Of a stretch of 64,000 bases of DNA, positions 16,737 through 26,302 are shown one piece after another. The position numbers and the translations under genes were made by a program. Position 1 is the first letter of the stretch. Each line of letters begins with the position of its first letter. The stretch covers positions 1 to 64,000 of the forward strand of contig JAJTDO010000001.1 of NCBI GenBank assembly GCA_021300475.1. The letters are read 5' to 3'. The DNA is from Burkholderiales bacterium (GTDB lineage Bacteria; Pseudomonadota; Gammaproteobacteria; Burkholderiales; Burkholderiaceae_B). Below the pieces are notes generated by a model. The model was not told the origin of the DNA. It ran no database searches and saw nothing but the letters and a program-made list of their open reading frames with translations.

Positions 16737-18524
16737 TCAGAACATTTCAACAGGCATGGCCATCAGGGACTCTGAACCGGCGCGCGCCAAACGGATGTGC
16801 GAGGCTGTTTCGGGCAGAATTTTCTGGAAGTAAAAACGTGCCGTGTGCAGTTTTGCTGTGTAGAAAGCATCGCCGCTGGCTTGTTTTTCCAACGCAATTT
16901 TTGCACTGCGCGCCAGGAAGTAAGCATAGATCATGTGACCCACAACACGCATGTAATCCACGCACGCTGCACCCACTTCATCTGGGTTCTGCATACCTTT
17001 CATGCCCAACTCCATGGTCAGCTTGGTGACTTTGCCGCCCAGATCACCCAATGGCTCGGTGAATTCCTTCATGGCTTCATTGTCTTTTTCAGCTTCAATG
17101 AAATCGGTGATCATCTTGCCGAACTTGCTCAGTTTCGCACCACCATCGCCCAACACCTTGCGACCCAGCAAGTCGAGAGACTGAACCGTGTTGGTGCCTT
17201 CGTAGATCATGTTGATACGGGAATCGCGAACATACTGTTCCATGCCCCACTCAGCGATGTAACCGTGGCCGCCATAGACCTGCATGCAGTGTGAAGTGGC
17301 CAGCCAGGCATTGTCGGTGATGAAGGCTTTAACGATTGGCGTTACCAAGGCAACCATGTCGGTGGCTTCTTTGCGAACGGCTTCGTCAGGGTGGAAGAGT
17401 TCCTTATCGATCTGCAGGCCTGTCCAGTAGCAGAATGCACGGCCGGCTTCCGCGTAGGCGCGGGCAGTCAGCAACATCTTGCGAACGTCAGGGTGAACAA
17501 TAATGGGGTCGGCCGCTTTGTCGGGGGCTTTTACACCAGACAGGGAACGCATCTGGATGCGGTCTTTTGCATACACCACTGCGTTTTGATAGGCGACTTC
17601 CGTCAGGCCCAGCGACTGCATGCCCACGCCCAGACGGGCTGCGTTCATCATGACGAACATGGCCTGCAGGCCGCGGTGTGGTTGGCCGATGAGCCAGCCC
17701 ATTGCGCCGTCCAGGTTCATCTGGCAGGTTGAATTGCCGTGAATGCCCATCTTGTGCTCGATGGCGCCGCAGAAAATCGGATTGCGTGCCCCCAGTGTGC
17801 CGTCGGCATTGGGAATGAACTTTGGCACCACGAACAGTGAAATGCCTTTGGTACCGGCCGGTGCGTCAGGCAAACGTGCCAACACCAGGTGGACAATATT
17901 TTCTGCCATGTCGTGCTCGCCGGCAGAAATAAAAATCTTGCTGCCAGTAATGCTGTAACCGTCGCCTTTTGGCTCGGCTTTTGTGCGCAGCATGCCGAGG
18001 TCGGTACCGCAATGCGATTCGGTCAGGCACATGGTGCCTGTCCACTGACCAGATGTCAGCTTGGGCAGGTAGATGGCTTTTTGTTCATCGGAACCGTGGG
18101 CATGCAAACACTCGTAGGCGCCGTGGCTCAAACCGGGGTACATGCACCATGCCTGATTGGCAGAATTCATGGTTTCGTAAAACGCCTGGTTCAACAACAG
18201 GGGCAGGCCCTGGCCGCCGTACTCGGGGTCGCAAGCCAATGCAGCCCAACCACCTTCAACATACTGCTCGTAGGCTTCCTTGAAGCCCTTGGGCGTGGTG
18301 ACGGTGTTGCCTTCGCGCGTGAAGGTGCAACCTTCTGCATCGCCGGTCTGGTTCAGGGGAAACAGCACTTCCGAGCTGAATTTTCCACCCTCTTCAAGCA
18401 CTGCATTGATGGTGTCCGCATCAATGTCAGCGTACTTGGGGATGGCCTTCAATTCGGCCTCTGCATTTAACAACTCATGCAAAACAAACTGCATGTCACG
18501 AAGCGGTGGTAAATACTGTCCCAT
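16737..18524 (-). CDS. Acyl-CoA dehydrogenase with C-terminal extension
   Basis: First oxidation step of beta-oxidation, FAD-dependent, 595 residues. The N-terminal, middle and C-terminal acyl-CoA dehydrogenase domains occupy about 40-470. The middle-domain block GTMCLTESHCGTDLG and the C-terminal RINMIYEGTN with the catalytic glutamate are visible. The last 120 residues form the extra helical domain of the long (DmdC/FadE5-like) subfamily. It starts 24 bases after the TetR stop, with a GGAG site ahead. Confidence 0.92.
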   Translation of the reverse strand: MGQYLPPLRDMQFVLHELLNAEAELKAIPKYADIDADTINAVLEEGGKFSSEVLFPLNQTGDAEGCTFTREGNTVTTPKGFKEAYEQYVEGGWAALACDPEYGGQGLPLLLNQAFYETMNSANQAWCMYPGLSHGAYECLHAHGSDEQKAIYLPKLTSGQWTGTMCLTESHCGTDLGMLRTKAEPKGDGYSITGSKIFISAGEHDMAENIVHLVLARLPDAPAGTKGISLFVVPKFIPNADGTLGARNPIFCGAIEHKMGIHGNSTCQMNLDGAMGWLIGQPHRGLQAMFVMMNAARLGVGMQSLGLTEVAYQNAVVYAKDRIQMRSLSGVKAPDKAADPIIVHPDVRKMLLTARAYAEAGRAFCYWTGLQIDKELFHPDEAVRKEATDMVALVTPIVKAFITDNAWLATSHCMQVYGGHGYIAEWGMEQYVRDSRINMIYEGTNTVQSLDLLGRKVLGDGGAKLSKFGKMITDFIEAEKDNEAMKEFTEPLGDLGGKVTKLTMELGMKGMQNPDEVGAACVDYMRVVGHMIYAYFLARSAKIALEKQASGDAFYTAKLHTARFYFQKILPETASHIRLARAGSESLMAMPVEMF

Positions 18525-18548
18525 GGTTTTCTCCTCTACACATCGGGG

Positions 18549-19142
18549 TTACTGCACAGTTTTGTTTCGACCGACCAGCCGGTCAAACCCTTTTTTAGCA
18601 AGTGACACTGCATCAGGCCGGTGCATCAAGCGACCGCTCTGATGGGCAACCAAAGTCAGGCCGAACATTTCAAAGACCAGACGTTCAGCATCGGTTTCGC
18701 CACCGAGATCGCCTGCTTCTACGGCCTGCCGCGTTGCACGCAGCATCTCTTTTTCCCAAGCGCCCAGCATGCGCACCAACTCGTCCCGGATAAGGCCGGG
18801 CCTGTCGTCGTACTCTGAGGCGCCAGAGACGTAAATACAGCCGCTGTGGATTTCCATGCCCACTTTTTCAAGCCACCGGGTAAAGATGGCTTCCAAACGG
18901 GGCAAGCCTCGCTTTTCAGACAAGCTGGGAAGCAAAACGAAATCCACAAAACGCCGTTCATATTCTTTAAGGACCTGCAATTGCAGATCTTCCCTTGAAC
19001 CAAAATGTGCGAAAACGCCGCTTTTGCTCATCTGGATACGGTCAGCCAAAACACCGATGGTGAGGCCTTCCAGGCCCTCGCGGGAAGCAATGTCGAGTGC
19101 TGCATCCAAAATAACGGCTCGGGTTTGTTCCCCTTTGCGCAT
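18549..19142 (-). CDS. TetR family regulator of the beta-oxidation operon
   Basis: A 197-residue repressor. The N-terminal helix-turn-helix (about 8-55: TRAVILDAALDIASREG ... LADRIQMSKSGVFAHFGSREDL) is followed by a helical ligand-binding domain similar to that of other fatty-acid-linked TetR proteins. It is the first gene of the operon and a palindrome lies about 20 bases upstream of its start. It probably represses itself and the downstream beta-oxidation genes and is released by an acyl-CoA. The ligand is inference. Confidence 0.88.
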   Translation of the reverse strand: MRKGEQTRAVILDAALDIASREGLEGLTIGVLADRIQMSKSGVFAHFGSREDLQLQVLKEYERRFVDFVLLPSLSEKRGLPRLEAIFTRWLEKVGMEIHSGCIYVSGASEYDDRPGLIRDELVRMLGAWEKEMLRATRQAVEAGDLGGETDAERLVFEMFGLTLVAHQSGRLMHRPDAVSLAKKGFDRLVGRNKTVQ

Positions 19143-19160
19143 GGTTTTTCAATTCAAAAT

Positions 19161-19180
19161 AAATGAACGGTCGTTCTTTT
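19161..19180. promoter_or_regulatory. Palindromic operator upstream of the TetR gene
   Basis: GAACG-GT-CGTTC at 19165-19176 is a perfect inverted repeat, flanked by A-rich and T-rich ends that extend the symmetry. Size and position are typical of an autoregulatory TetR operator. No second copy was noticed in front of other genes here. Confidence 0.6.
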
Positions 19181-19335
19181 TACGGCCCAATCGGAAAAAT
19201 GTCAATTCGAGGAAGAAATTGGGTTTAGAGCAGCCATTCTAATTTTGCAGCGCAACAATCGCAACTTCTACCGATCTAGACTATACGAGAGCCATGGAAA
19301 CAAATCCTCATGCAGCGCAGCAATTTCACGTATGT

Positions 19336-20028
19336 TCAAAATATAGGGAGTGAAAATACGGCTTGGGGGGTTACGGGAAAGACTTTTTCACCACTGGCGA
19401 TGCTTAAGGTGTGCATTCCGGTGAAGGCACCAAAAGCGGGGAGCACCATGCCTTTGCCGTTGTCATGGAAACAAGGCAGCCGAAGTGCATCCCTTCCCTT
19501 GCCATTGAGTTTTACACAGGGGTGAATGTGACCGGCCAAGAAATACGCCTGCGGATGCTCCCCTGGATGGTGAAGTGCTGCGAACGGTCCGATGAGAAAC
19601 GGTTCATCTACGCAGCGCACATTGGCTGCTGCAGGCGGGTCACCGGCTTTGTCGTCGTGATTGCCACGCACCAGTGTGATCTGCAATTCGGGTTGCGACA
19701 CACGCCACTGCAAAAAACTGTCCAGCGCTTCTGTTTCATGAACCTTGGCAGAGTGCAGCAAATCCCCCAGCACCACCAAGTGGGCGGGCTGGTGTTGTGC
19801 AGTCAGCTCAGACAAGCGCTGCAAGGTGTTGGCCGTGGTACCAGACGGCACCGGCACCCCAAGCGCCCTGAAACCGGCTGCCTTACCGATGTGAACGTCA
19901 GCCACAAACAGGGTTTTTTCTGCCGGCCACCACAGCGCCTTTTGCGGCAGCAAGTACAACTGCTCGCCCCGCACTTTGAAACTGACCGCCCCTGGGGGCG
20001 GCATTACAGGAAAAACATCAACTGACAC
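19336..20028 (-). CDS. pdeM: Ligase-associated metallophosphoesterase PdeM
   Basis: A 230-residue calcineurin-like phosphoesterase that acts with the ligase-associated DNA-repair genes. Metal-binding motifs run in order: FVADVHIGKAAG, LGDLLHSA, VRGNHDD and GHIHP. I start at the GTG at 20028, which overlaps the helicase stop by 11 bases; the longer frame to 20112 lies inside the helicase gene. It is the last gene of the repair operon. Its exact DNA substrate is not known from sequence. Confidence 0.9.
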   Translation of the reverse strand: MSVDVFPVMPPPGAVSFKVRGEQLYLLPQKALWWPAEKTLFVADVHIGKAAGFRALGVPVPSGTTANTLQRLSELTAQHQPAHLVVLGDLLHSAKVHETEALDSFLQWRVSQPELQITLVRGNHDDKAGDPPAAANVRCVDEPFLIGPFAALHHPGEHPQAYFLAGHIHPCVKLNGKGRDALRLPCFHDNGKGMVLPAFGAFTGMHTLSIASGEKVFPVTPQAVFSLPIF

Positions 20029-22483
20029 GGGCGGCCTTTTCCAGATCGGCCACCATGCGTTGCACGCGGTCGCTGAGTTTTTCGGTGGAAATGCGTTCGC
20101 GCAGGCGTTCAATCATCAAGGGAAACGCAAACGGCGTGGGTTTGGGGGGGGTGAGGTAAACGCGTTGCCTTGACTGCAGTGCTTGCAGGCATTGCGCCAG
20201 ACGGTGCATTTCCAACTCTTGCTCCATGGCTTCGGTGTTGGCCTGACTCAACAAAAGATTGTCAGTGTCGTACTGCTTGAACACCTCGAAAAACAAACCG
20301 GAGGAGGCCTGCAGTTGTTTGGTACTTTTTGAGGCACCCGGAAAACCTTGAAACACCAGGCCAGCGATGCGGGCAATTTCCCGGAAGCGGCGTTGCGCCA
20401 ACTCGGAAGAATTCAATGAACCCAAAACATCTTCTGACATTTGCAGGGCTGACAACACGCCAGCCTGCGCATCAAGCGCGCTGCGCCAGTCAAACACATC
20501 GGCGCTGAGCAATTCAAAACCATAGTCGTTCACGGAAATGGAGAAGGTACCAGGCGACTGCTTGGCCATGCGGTAGGCCATCAAGCTGGCCAACCCCAGA
20601 TTCACCATGCGCCCGGCAAAGGCATACACGAACAGATGCTGCCCTTCCTTTGTGTGAATTTCTTCGATGACCAGACGTTCTGGCGAAGGCAACGCCGACC
20701 AACGCGACTGAATTTCCAGCAGGCCCTGGAGGGCTTGCATTTCCGGCGGCCACGCCGAGTGCGGCTGCGTTTCCGTGATCGCCAGCATTTCCAGCGCAGA
20801 CTGCGCCAACTCTGAAGACAAAGGCATCTTGCCGCCTTGCCATTGGGGCACGGACCCCTTGCCTTTGGGCGCCTTGCGTACAAAGGCTGTCATGTCGCGC
20901 ACACGTATCAATTCCAGCACGCGACCGGCGAAGGTAAAGCAGTCACCCGCTTTCAAACGGGCGATGAAACTTTCTTCAATGCTGCCGATGCGTCCCCCCG
21001 TGAGCCATGCCACAGACATGGAGGCATCGGAGACAATGGTTCCCACGGACATGCGGTGGCGCCGCGCAATGTCTGCACGCGGCACACGGTAAACCTGATG
21101 TTCATCCTTGGCAATGCGGTGGAAATCCGGATAGGCTTTTAACGAGGCGCCACCGCCCTCCACAAAAGCCAATGCCCAATCGAAACGCTCACGACTCAGG
21201 TTTCTGAAAGCATAGGCCGCACAGACTTCCGCATACAGTTCGTCGGCAATAAAGCCTGGGCCCACCGCCACCGTGACCAAGTGCTGAACCAGCACATCCA
21301 TGGGCTCATGCGGCGAGACCCGTGACTCAATGCGCTTGAGCCCGACGGCATGGCGGGCCGCCGCAGCCTCCATCAATTCCAGCGCATGGGTGGGTACCAC
21401 AGTAATTCTGGAAGCCCTGCCCGGCGCATGGCCGGAGCGCCCCGCCCTTTGCAGCAAACGGGCCACCCCTTTGGGCGAACCAATTTGCAGCACGCGTTCC
21501 ACGGGTAAAAAATCAACGCCAAGGTCCAGACTTGAGGTGCAGACCACGGCTTTCAGGGCACCGGTCTTCAAACTGTTTTCCACCCAGGTGCGCAGTTCCT
21601 TGTCCAACGAACCGTGGTGCAGGGCAATCAGGCCGGCCCATTCCGGCTTTTCTTCCAGCAGGGCCTGGTACCAGATTTCCGCCTGTGAGCGGGTGTTGGT
21701 AAACACCAGCGAGGTGGCCGCCTGTTCAATCTCAGCCGCCACCGCTTTAACCTGGCGCATGCCCAAATGTCCGCCCCAAGGGAAGCGTTCAATGTTGTCT
21801 GGAATCAGGGTGTCAATTTGCAGCCGCTTGGGGGTGAGCCCTTCAACACGGTGGGCGGCGCCTGAACCGCCGTGCAGCAGCACCGTTTGTGCATAATCAA
21901 GATTACCCAAAGTGGCAGACAAAGCCCATGACAGCAATTGCGGGTTCAGTCGGCGCAAGCGCGCCAGCGCGAGTTGCAACTGCACACCCCGTTTGTTGCC
22001 GATGAGTTCATGCCATTCGTCCACCACCAGCACGCTGACTTTTGCCAGGGTTTCATCGGCTTGCCCTCTGGCCAGCATCAGGGTCAGGCTTTCCGGGGTG
22101 GTGACCAGCACAGTGGCTGGTGATTTTTGCAAACCGGCACGTACGGATGTGCTGGTGTCGCCCGTCAGCAAACCCACTTTCAGCGAAGGCGCCAGGGCCT
22201 GCACCGCCACTTCCAGCGCACGGGCGGAATCGGCCGCCAAAGCGCGCATGGGCGTTATCCAGAGTATGCGGGTTTCACGCGTTCTGCTGACAGGCCCCAG
22301 AGCTTGCAAAGCACCCAAAGCCACGGCATATGTTTTGCCGGATCCCGTGGTGGCATGCAACAACCCACTGCCGCCTGCGCGCATGGTACGCCAGACTTCC
22401 CGCTGAAAATCAAAGGCCTTCCAGCCCAGTGTTTCAAACCATGCCAGTGTGCTTGCTTCAGTGACTTCCACGGTGGCGCTCAC
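20018..22483 (-). CDS. Ligase-associated DEXH-box helicase (Lhr-like)
   Basis: An 821-residue superfamily 2 helicase of the Lhr type found with bacterial ATP-dependent ligases. Walker A is in HATTGSGKTYA (near residue 44) and the DEXH box is VVDEWHEL. Helicase-C motifs include TSSLDLGVDFLPV and QRAGRSGHAPG, and a DEAD-associated C-terminal domain follows. The GTG start at 22483 overlaps the preceding stop as GTGA. It likely unwinds DNA ends or nicks for the ligase and nuclease encoded alongside. Confidence 0.92.
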   Translation of the reverse strand: MSATVEVTEASTLAWFETLGWKAFDFQREVWRTMRAGGSGLLHATTGSGKTYAVALGALQALGPVSRTRETRILWITPMRALAADSARALEVAVQALAPSLKVGLLTGDTSTSVRAGLQKSPATVLVTTPESLTLMLARGQADETLAKVSVLVVDEWHELIGNKRGVQLQLALARLRRLNPQLLSWALSATLGNLDYAQTVLLHGGSGAAHRVEGLTPKRLQIDTLIPDNIERFPWGGHLGMRQVKAVAAEIEQAATSLVFTNTRSQAEIWYQALLEEKPEWAGLIALHHGSLDKELRTWVENSLKTGALKAVVCTSSLDLGVDFLPVERVLQIGSPKGVARLLQRAGRSGHAPGRASRITVVPTHALELMEAAAARHAVGLKRIESRVSPHEPMDVLVQHLVTVAVGPGFIADELYAEVCAAYAFRNLSRERFDWALAFVEGGGASLKAYPDFHRIAKDEHQVYRVPRADIARRHRMSVGTIVSDASMSVAWLTGGRIGSIEESFIARLKAGDCFTFAGRVLELIRVRDMTAFVRKAPKGKGSVPQWQGGKMPLSSELAQSALEMLAITETQPHSAWPPEMQALQGLLEIQSRWSALPSPERLVIEEIHTKEGQHLFVYAFAGRMVNLGLASLMAYRMAKQSPGTFSISVNDYGFELLSADVFDWRSALDAQAGVLSALQMSEDVLGSLNSSELAQRRFREIARIAGLVFQGFPGASKSTKQLQASSGLFFEVFKQYDTDNLLLSQANTEAMEQELEMHRLAQCLQALQSRQRVYLTPPKPTPFAFPLMIERLRERISTEKLSDRVQRMVADLEKAARVS

Positions 22484-23466
22484 GCAGCCACCTGTGTATT
22501 TTGCAAATGCGCAAGCTTGAGTTGCAGTGCCTGCGGCAAAGCGTTCAAGACACTGGCGCGCAGCAGCGCAGCTTCAACTTCACCCAATGCCGGCACATGT
22601 CTGGGTACCTGCGCATGGGGTACGGTGAGTATCCAACCCTCCAAAGGGTCGATGTCATCAGGGCGCATGAAGTTTTGCGGGTCGGCATGCAAGGCCTGAG
22701 CCACTTGAAACGCGCACAGGGCTGCATCAAGCACATCGCCCTTGGGGTCTTCCAGCATGCCTTGTTTCAGTCAGCTTGCCAGCCTGACTTCAAAGCCATG
22801 GGTGTCTTGCAACAGCACTTCAATAATGAGCTGTCTGGCCTGTTGCCGCGCATCGCTTTGCTTACTTGCGTCGTCGTTTTTATAACTGCGTCGCCCCAGA
22901 CACTGTTTCGCCAGAAAACCTGGGTAGGCTTCCAGAGCGACGCGTTTCGCATTGCCTGCACGCTGCTGCGGAATGTGGGCATCCAGACGTTTTAGCAGCG
23001 GCGCACCGGCGTGCAGCATGTAAGCCACCGGCGGGTTGATCCATTTCATGGACGGCGAAGATTGTGCCGGACGATCGCAGGCACGGTGGGCAAACTTTTG
23101 GCCCGGCGGGTGGGCATTGCACCACGCCTGAAACACCGTGCGCAGTTCTGCCCTATCAAGGGCGGCATAAAAATCAACGAATGCATCCCAGGCCTGCAAA
23201 TCGTAGCGTCGGGCACCCGCCCACTGCAGCACATCCAGCAAATGCCGGGACAAGCCAAACGGCATGTCAAAGCCACCCATCCATTCAGTCTGCTGTGCTA
23301 AGAATGCTTCGAAAGTGGCAATGTCGGAAAACCGGTGAAATGCCTGCAGCTCAAAAACCGAATGCGTGTTGTCCGTCAGCCAACCCGCTTGTGAAACCAC
23401 AATGGGTTTGCGCTTACTGGGGCTGGAAGAAAAATCGACACCATAAATACGCTTGAAGTCAGGCAT
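22480..23466 (-). pseudogene. DUF429 (RNase H-like fold) gene interrupted by an in-frame TGA
   Basis: One reading frame holds a DUF429 protein in two pieces. Residues 1-231 (start 23466, IYGVDFSSSPSKRKP near the N-terminus) end at a TGA at 22771-22773. Four codons later the same frame resumes at ATG 22758 for 92 residues, including EDPKGDVLDAALCAFQ, which is the family's C-terminal aspartate-bearing block. The start overlaps the ligase stop (TAATG) and the end overlaps the helicase start (GTGA), so the gene is an integral operon member. Either it is a recent nonsense mutant, or two chains are made by reinitiation or readthrough (the stop context is TGA-C). The family's role is unknown. Confidence 0.8.
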
Positions 23467-25190
23467 TACCGCTCACCGTTTTTTTCTGCCGGCAACAAGG
23501 CCTGCAAGTCTGCCAGCGTGTTGGCCTGCGCAAGGGTTTTATCATCACGGATTCTCAGCATTCTGGGAAACCTCACGGCAACCCCGCTTTTATGTCGGCC
23601 AGACAAGGCAATACCCTCAAACCCCAACTCAAACACCAAGCTGGGAACCACACTGCGAACCGGTCCGAATTTTTCAACGCTGCTCTTTTTAATTTCCTGG
23701 TCCACCCGTTTGAAATCTTCATCCGTCAGCCCTGAATAAGCCTTTGCAAACGTGACCAACCGGGGCAAGCCCCGCGCTGCAGACTGTTCAAGCGACTCCT
23801 TGTTTTCAATGGCGGCGCACACTGCCAACACCTCAGCAGCCTCGGGGGCTTTGTCCCACACCGCGAACGTGTAGTCGGTGTAAAGGCTGGCCCGCCTGCC
23901 ATGGCCGCGCTGCGCATACACCAACACTGCGTCAATGCTCATGGGGTCGAGCTTCCATTTCCACCAGACACCCGCTGTTTTGGTGCGCCCCACGCCATAG
24001 GCGGCCTGACGGTGTTTCAGCATCAGGCCCTCAACCCCGCGGCTGCGCGATTGTGCGCGCAATACCTGCAGGGCATCCCATGAATCGGCCTGCAACAATT
24101 CAGACAATTCAAAGCGGCCGTCGGTATCAGGAAAATTCAAGGCAAACTGTTCCAGCCGGACTCTTCTTTCCTGTTGGGGCAAGTGCCTGATGTCTTCGCC
24201 CTCGCATTGCAACAAGTCATAGGCCATAAAAATAATGGGGTGAGTGGCCTGCAGCTTGGCATCCACGCGCTTGCGCCCCAAGCGGGTTTGCAGATCCGCA
24301 AAACTGGCCACACGCCCCTGACGGCTCACCAGCAACTCGCCGTCGAGCACACTGCCATTGGGCCACTGAGCAGCCATGCCCAACAACTCAGGGAATTGAT
24401 CATTCAAGAGCTCTTCCCCACGCGACCAGATGCGCACCTCGCCGCCGCGTTTCACCACTTGCCCGCGAATGCCGTCGAACTTCCACTCTGCCAGCCAGTC
24501 GTTACAGGCCCCAAGTGCATCAGTGACGGCAGGCAGCGGATGCGCCAGAAAAAACGGAAAAGGAGCCGCATTGTTTGCCGCCTCGCCCTGGTTTGCTTGC
24601 GGAGCCATCAGCAACGCGGAAAAATCGCTGGCGCTGACTTGCTTCACAGATTCGGTGTAACCCATGAGACGTTGCGCCACCAGACTGACCTCCAACCCAC
24701 CCAACTGCGCCAGCGCTTTTGTCACCAGCAACTTCGAAACACCCACCCGAAAACCGCCCCCCACCAACTTCACAAATAAAAACCGCTCCAGCGCTTCCAG
24801 AGAAGACCAAAGTGTTTTCACTTTCAACAAGGCGTCTTCTGCACTGCATTTGCGCAGCGGGAACAATTGCGACTCAATAAACTGCGCCAAGCCCATGTCC
24901 ATCGCAGACTCAGGTGCCGGCAAAATATGCGCAATGGTTTCTGCCAGATCGCCCACCGCCTGGTAACACTCCTCAAACAGCCAGTCCGGCACCTGCGCAA
25001 GTTCGCAGGCGGCCTGACGCATCAGCGCCGTCGGCAAAATGCGCTTGGGCTTGCCACCGCATAAAAAATAAACCGCCCATGCTGCGTCTGCTGCGTTTGC
25101 CTCAGAAAAGTAATTCACCAAGTGACGTTGCTTGAGCAAAGTGGAGGTGGAGGCGTCAAGCTCGGTGTAGAGGCGGGCAAACCGTTTCAT
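23466..25190 (-). CDS. ATP-dependent DNA ligase (ligase-associated repair operon)
   Basis: A 574-residue ATP-dependent ligase. The N-terminal domain (1 to about 200) precedes the adenylation domain, with catalytic Lys237 in EWKFDGIRG (motif K-x-D-G), DGELLV, and VEGLMLKH (motif IV). An OB-fold with motif V-like WWKWK follows. I start at ATG 25190, which overlaps the exonuclease stop as ATGA; the upstream extension to 25250 lies inside that gene. It seals nicks with ATP and is distinct from the essential NAD-dependent LigA. Confidence 0.93.
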   Translation of the reverse strand: MKRFARLYTELDASTSTLLKQRHLVNYFSEANAADAAWAVYFLCGGKPKRILPTALMRQAACELAQVPDWLFEECYQAVGDLAETIAHILPAPESAMDMGLAQFIESQLFPLRKCSAEDALLKVKTLWSSLEALERFLFVKLVGGGFRVGVSKLLVTKALAQLGGLEVSLVAQRLMGYTESVKQVSASDFSALLMAPQANQGEAANNAAPFPFFLAHPLPAVTDALGACNDWLAEWKFDGIRGQVVKRGGEVRIWSRGEELLNDQFPELLGMAAQWPNGSVLDGELLVSRQGRVASFADLQTRLGRKRVDAKLQATHPIIFMAYDLLQCEGEDIRHLPQQERRVRLEQFALNFPDTDGRFELSELLQADSWDALQVLRAQSRSRGVEGLMLKHRQAAYGVGRTKTAGVWWKWKLDPMSIDAVLVYAQRGHGRRASLYTDYTFAVWDKAPEAAEVLAVCAAIENKESLEQSAARGLPRLVTFAKAYSGLTDEDFKRVDQEIKKSSVEKFGPVRSVVPSLVFELGFEGIALSGRHKSGVAVRFPRMLRIRDDKTLAQANTLADLQALLPAEKNGER

Positions 25191-26194
25191 GCGGGTTCTT
25201 CCACACCATACTCGGTGCTGAAAGACTCGGCTTCCAGGCCCTGCTCGCACAAATGACGAACCATCACATCAACTGAACCGTGGGTCACTATCACCCGTTG
25301 CGCCTCTGTGGCCTTGATGGCCTGCATCAAACCTGGCCAGTCGGCGTGGTCGGATAGCACAAAGCCTTGATCAACGCCGCGCCGCCTTCGTGCACCGCGC
25401 AACTGCATCCAGCCGGAGGCAAATGCATCGGAATGTTCCCTAAAACGCTTCAAGAACGAACTGCCCTGCACTGCGGGCGGTGCAATCACAAAGGCACCAC
25501 GCACGTCCGTACCCGTCTCCAGATCAGACACCTTGCAGGCCGGCGGCAAGACAACGCCAGCGTCGCGGTAGGCCTGATTCAGGGCATCAACCGCGCTGTG
25601 CACCACAATGGGTGCAATGTCTTGCGACAGACCGGACAAAATACGCTGCGCTTTTCCAAAAGAATAGCAATACATCACCGAAGCCCTGCCCTCGTTCCTG
25701 TTGCGCAGCCACCAGGCGTTGATTTCAGCAAACAGCACAGACTGGGCACGCCACTGGTAAATGGGCAAACCAAAGGTAGATTCCGTAATGAAGGTGTCGC
25801 AGCGCACAGGCTCGAAAGGATCGCAAGTGCCATCTGCTTCCAGTTTGTAGTCGCCGGAGGCCACCCAGACCTCGCCCTTGTGTTCAATTCGAACCTGAGC
25901 CGACCCCAGCACATGGCCGGCAGGATGAAACGACACCGAAACATCACCGCAACGGGTTTTTTCGCCATAGCGCAGGGTTTCCAGGCTGATGTTGCCCAGC
26001 CTTGATTTCAAGACGCCTGCGGCCGGTTGCGCCGCCAGATAATGTGTGTGCCCAGTGCGGGCGTGGTCGGCGTGCGCATGGGTAATGAGCGCCCGGCCGA
26101 CGGGGCGCCAGGGGTCGATGTAAAAATCGCCTTGCGGACAATACAGACCCTGCGGCCTGAGTACAACCAGATCATTGGGCTTCACGCCGTACAC
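25187..26194 (-). CDS. Ligase-associated DNA exonuclease (metallo-beta-lactamase fold)
   Basis: A 335-residue nuclease of the SNM1/Artemis-like beta-CASP group that accompanies bacterial ATP-dependent ligases. The zinc motif HAHADHAR is at residues 39-46, with later FHPAGHVLGSAQ and LSDHADWPGL contributing further metal ligands. It is the first gene of the five-gene repair operon and the remaining four overlap one another head to tail. It probably trims DNA ends before ligation. Confidence 0.92.
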   Translation of the reverse strand: MYGVKPNDLVVLRPQGLYCPQGDFYIDPWRPVGRALITHAHADHARTGHTHYLAAQPAAGVLKSRLGNISLETLRYGEKTRCGDVSVSFHPAGHVLGSAQVRIEHKGEVWVASGDYKLEADGTCDPFEPVRCDTFITESTFGLPIYQWRAQSVLFAEINAWWLRNRNEGRASVMYCYSFGKAQRILSGLSQDIAPIVVHSAVDALNQAYRDAGVVLPPACKVSDLETGTDVRGAFVIAPPAVQGSSFLKRFREHSDAFASGWMQLRGARRRRGVDQGFVLSDHADWPGLMQAIKATEAQRVIVTHGSVDVMVRHLCEQGLEAESFSTEYGVEEPA

Positions 26195-26302
26195 CTAAAA
26201 GTGAAAGCAATTTTTTGCGGACCTGCAGACAGGTTATCATTGCCGATTGTGCGTGGACGCACACACGGTCCAGCCTTCAACTGTCGTCTGATTTTACACA
26301 CC

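Noticed and set aside
22771-22773. Selenocysteine at the TGA in the DUF429 gene
   Set aside because: No selenocysteine insertion hairpin is evident just downstream, and DUF429 proteins are not known selenoproteins. A nonsense change or readthrough is simpler.
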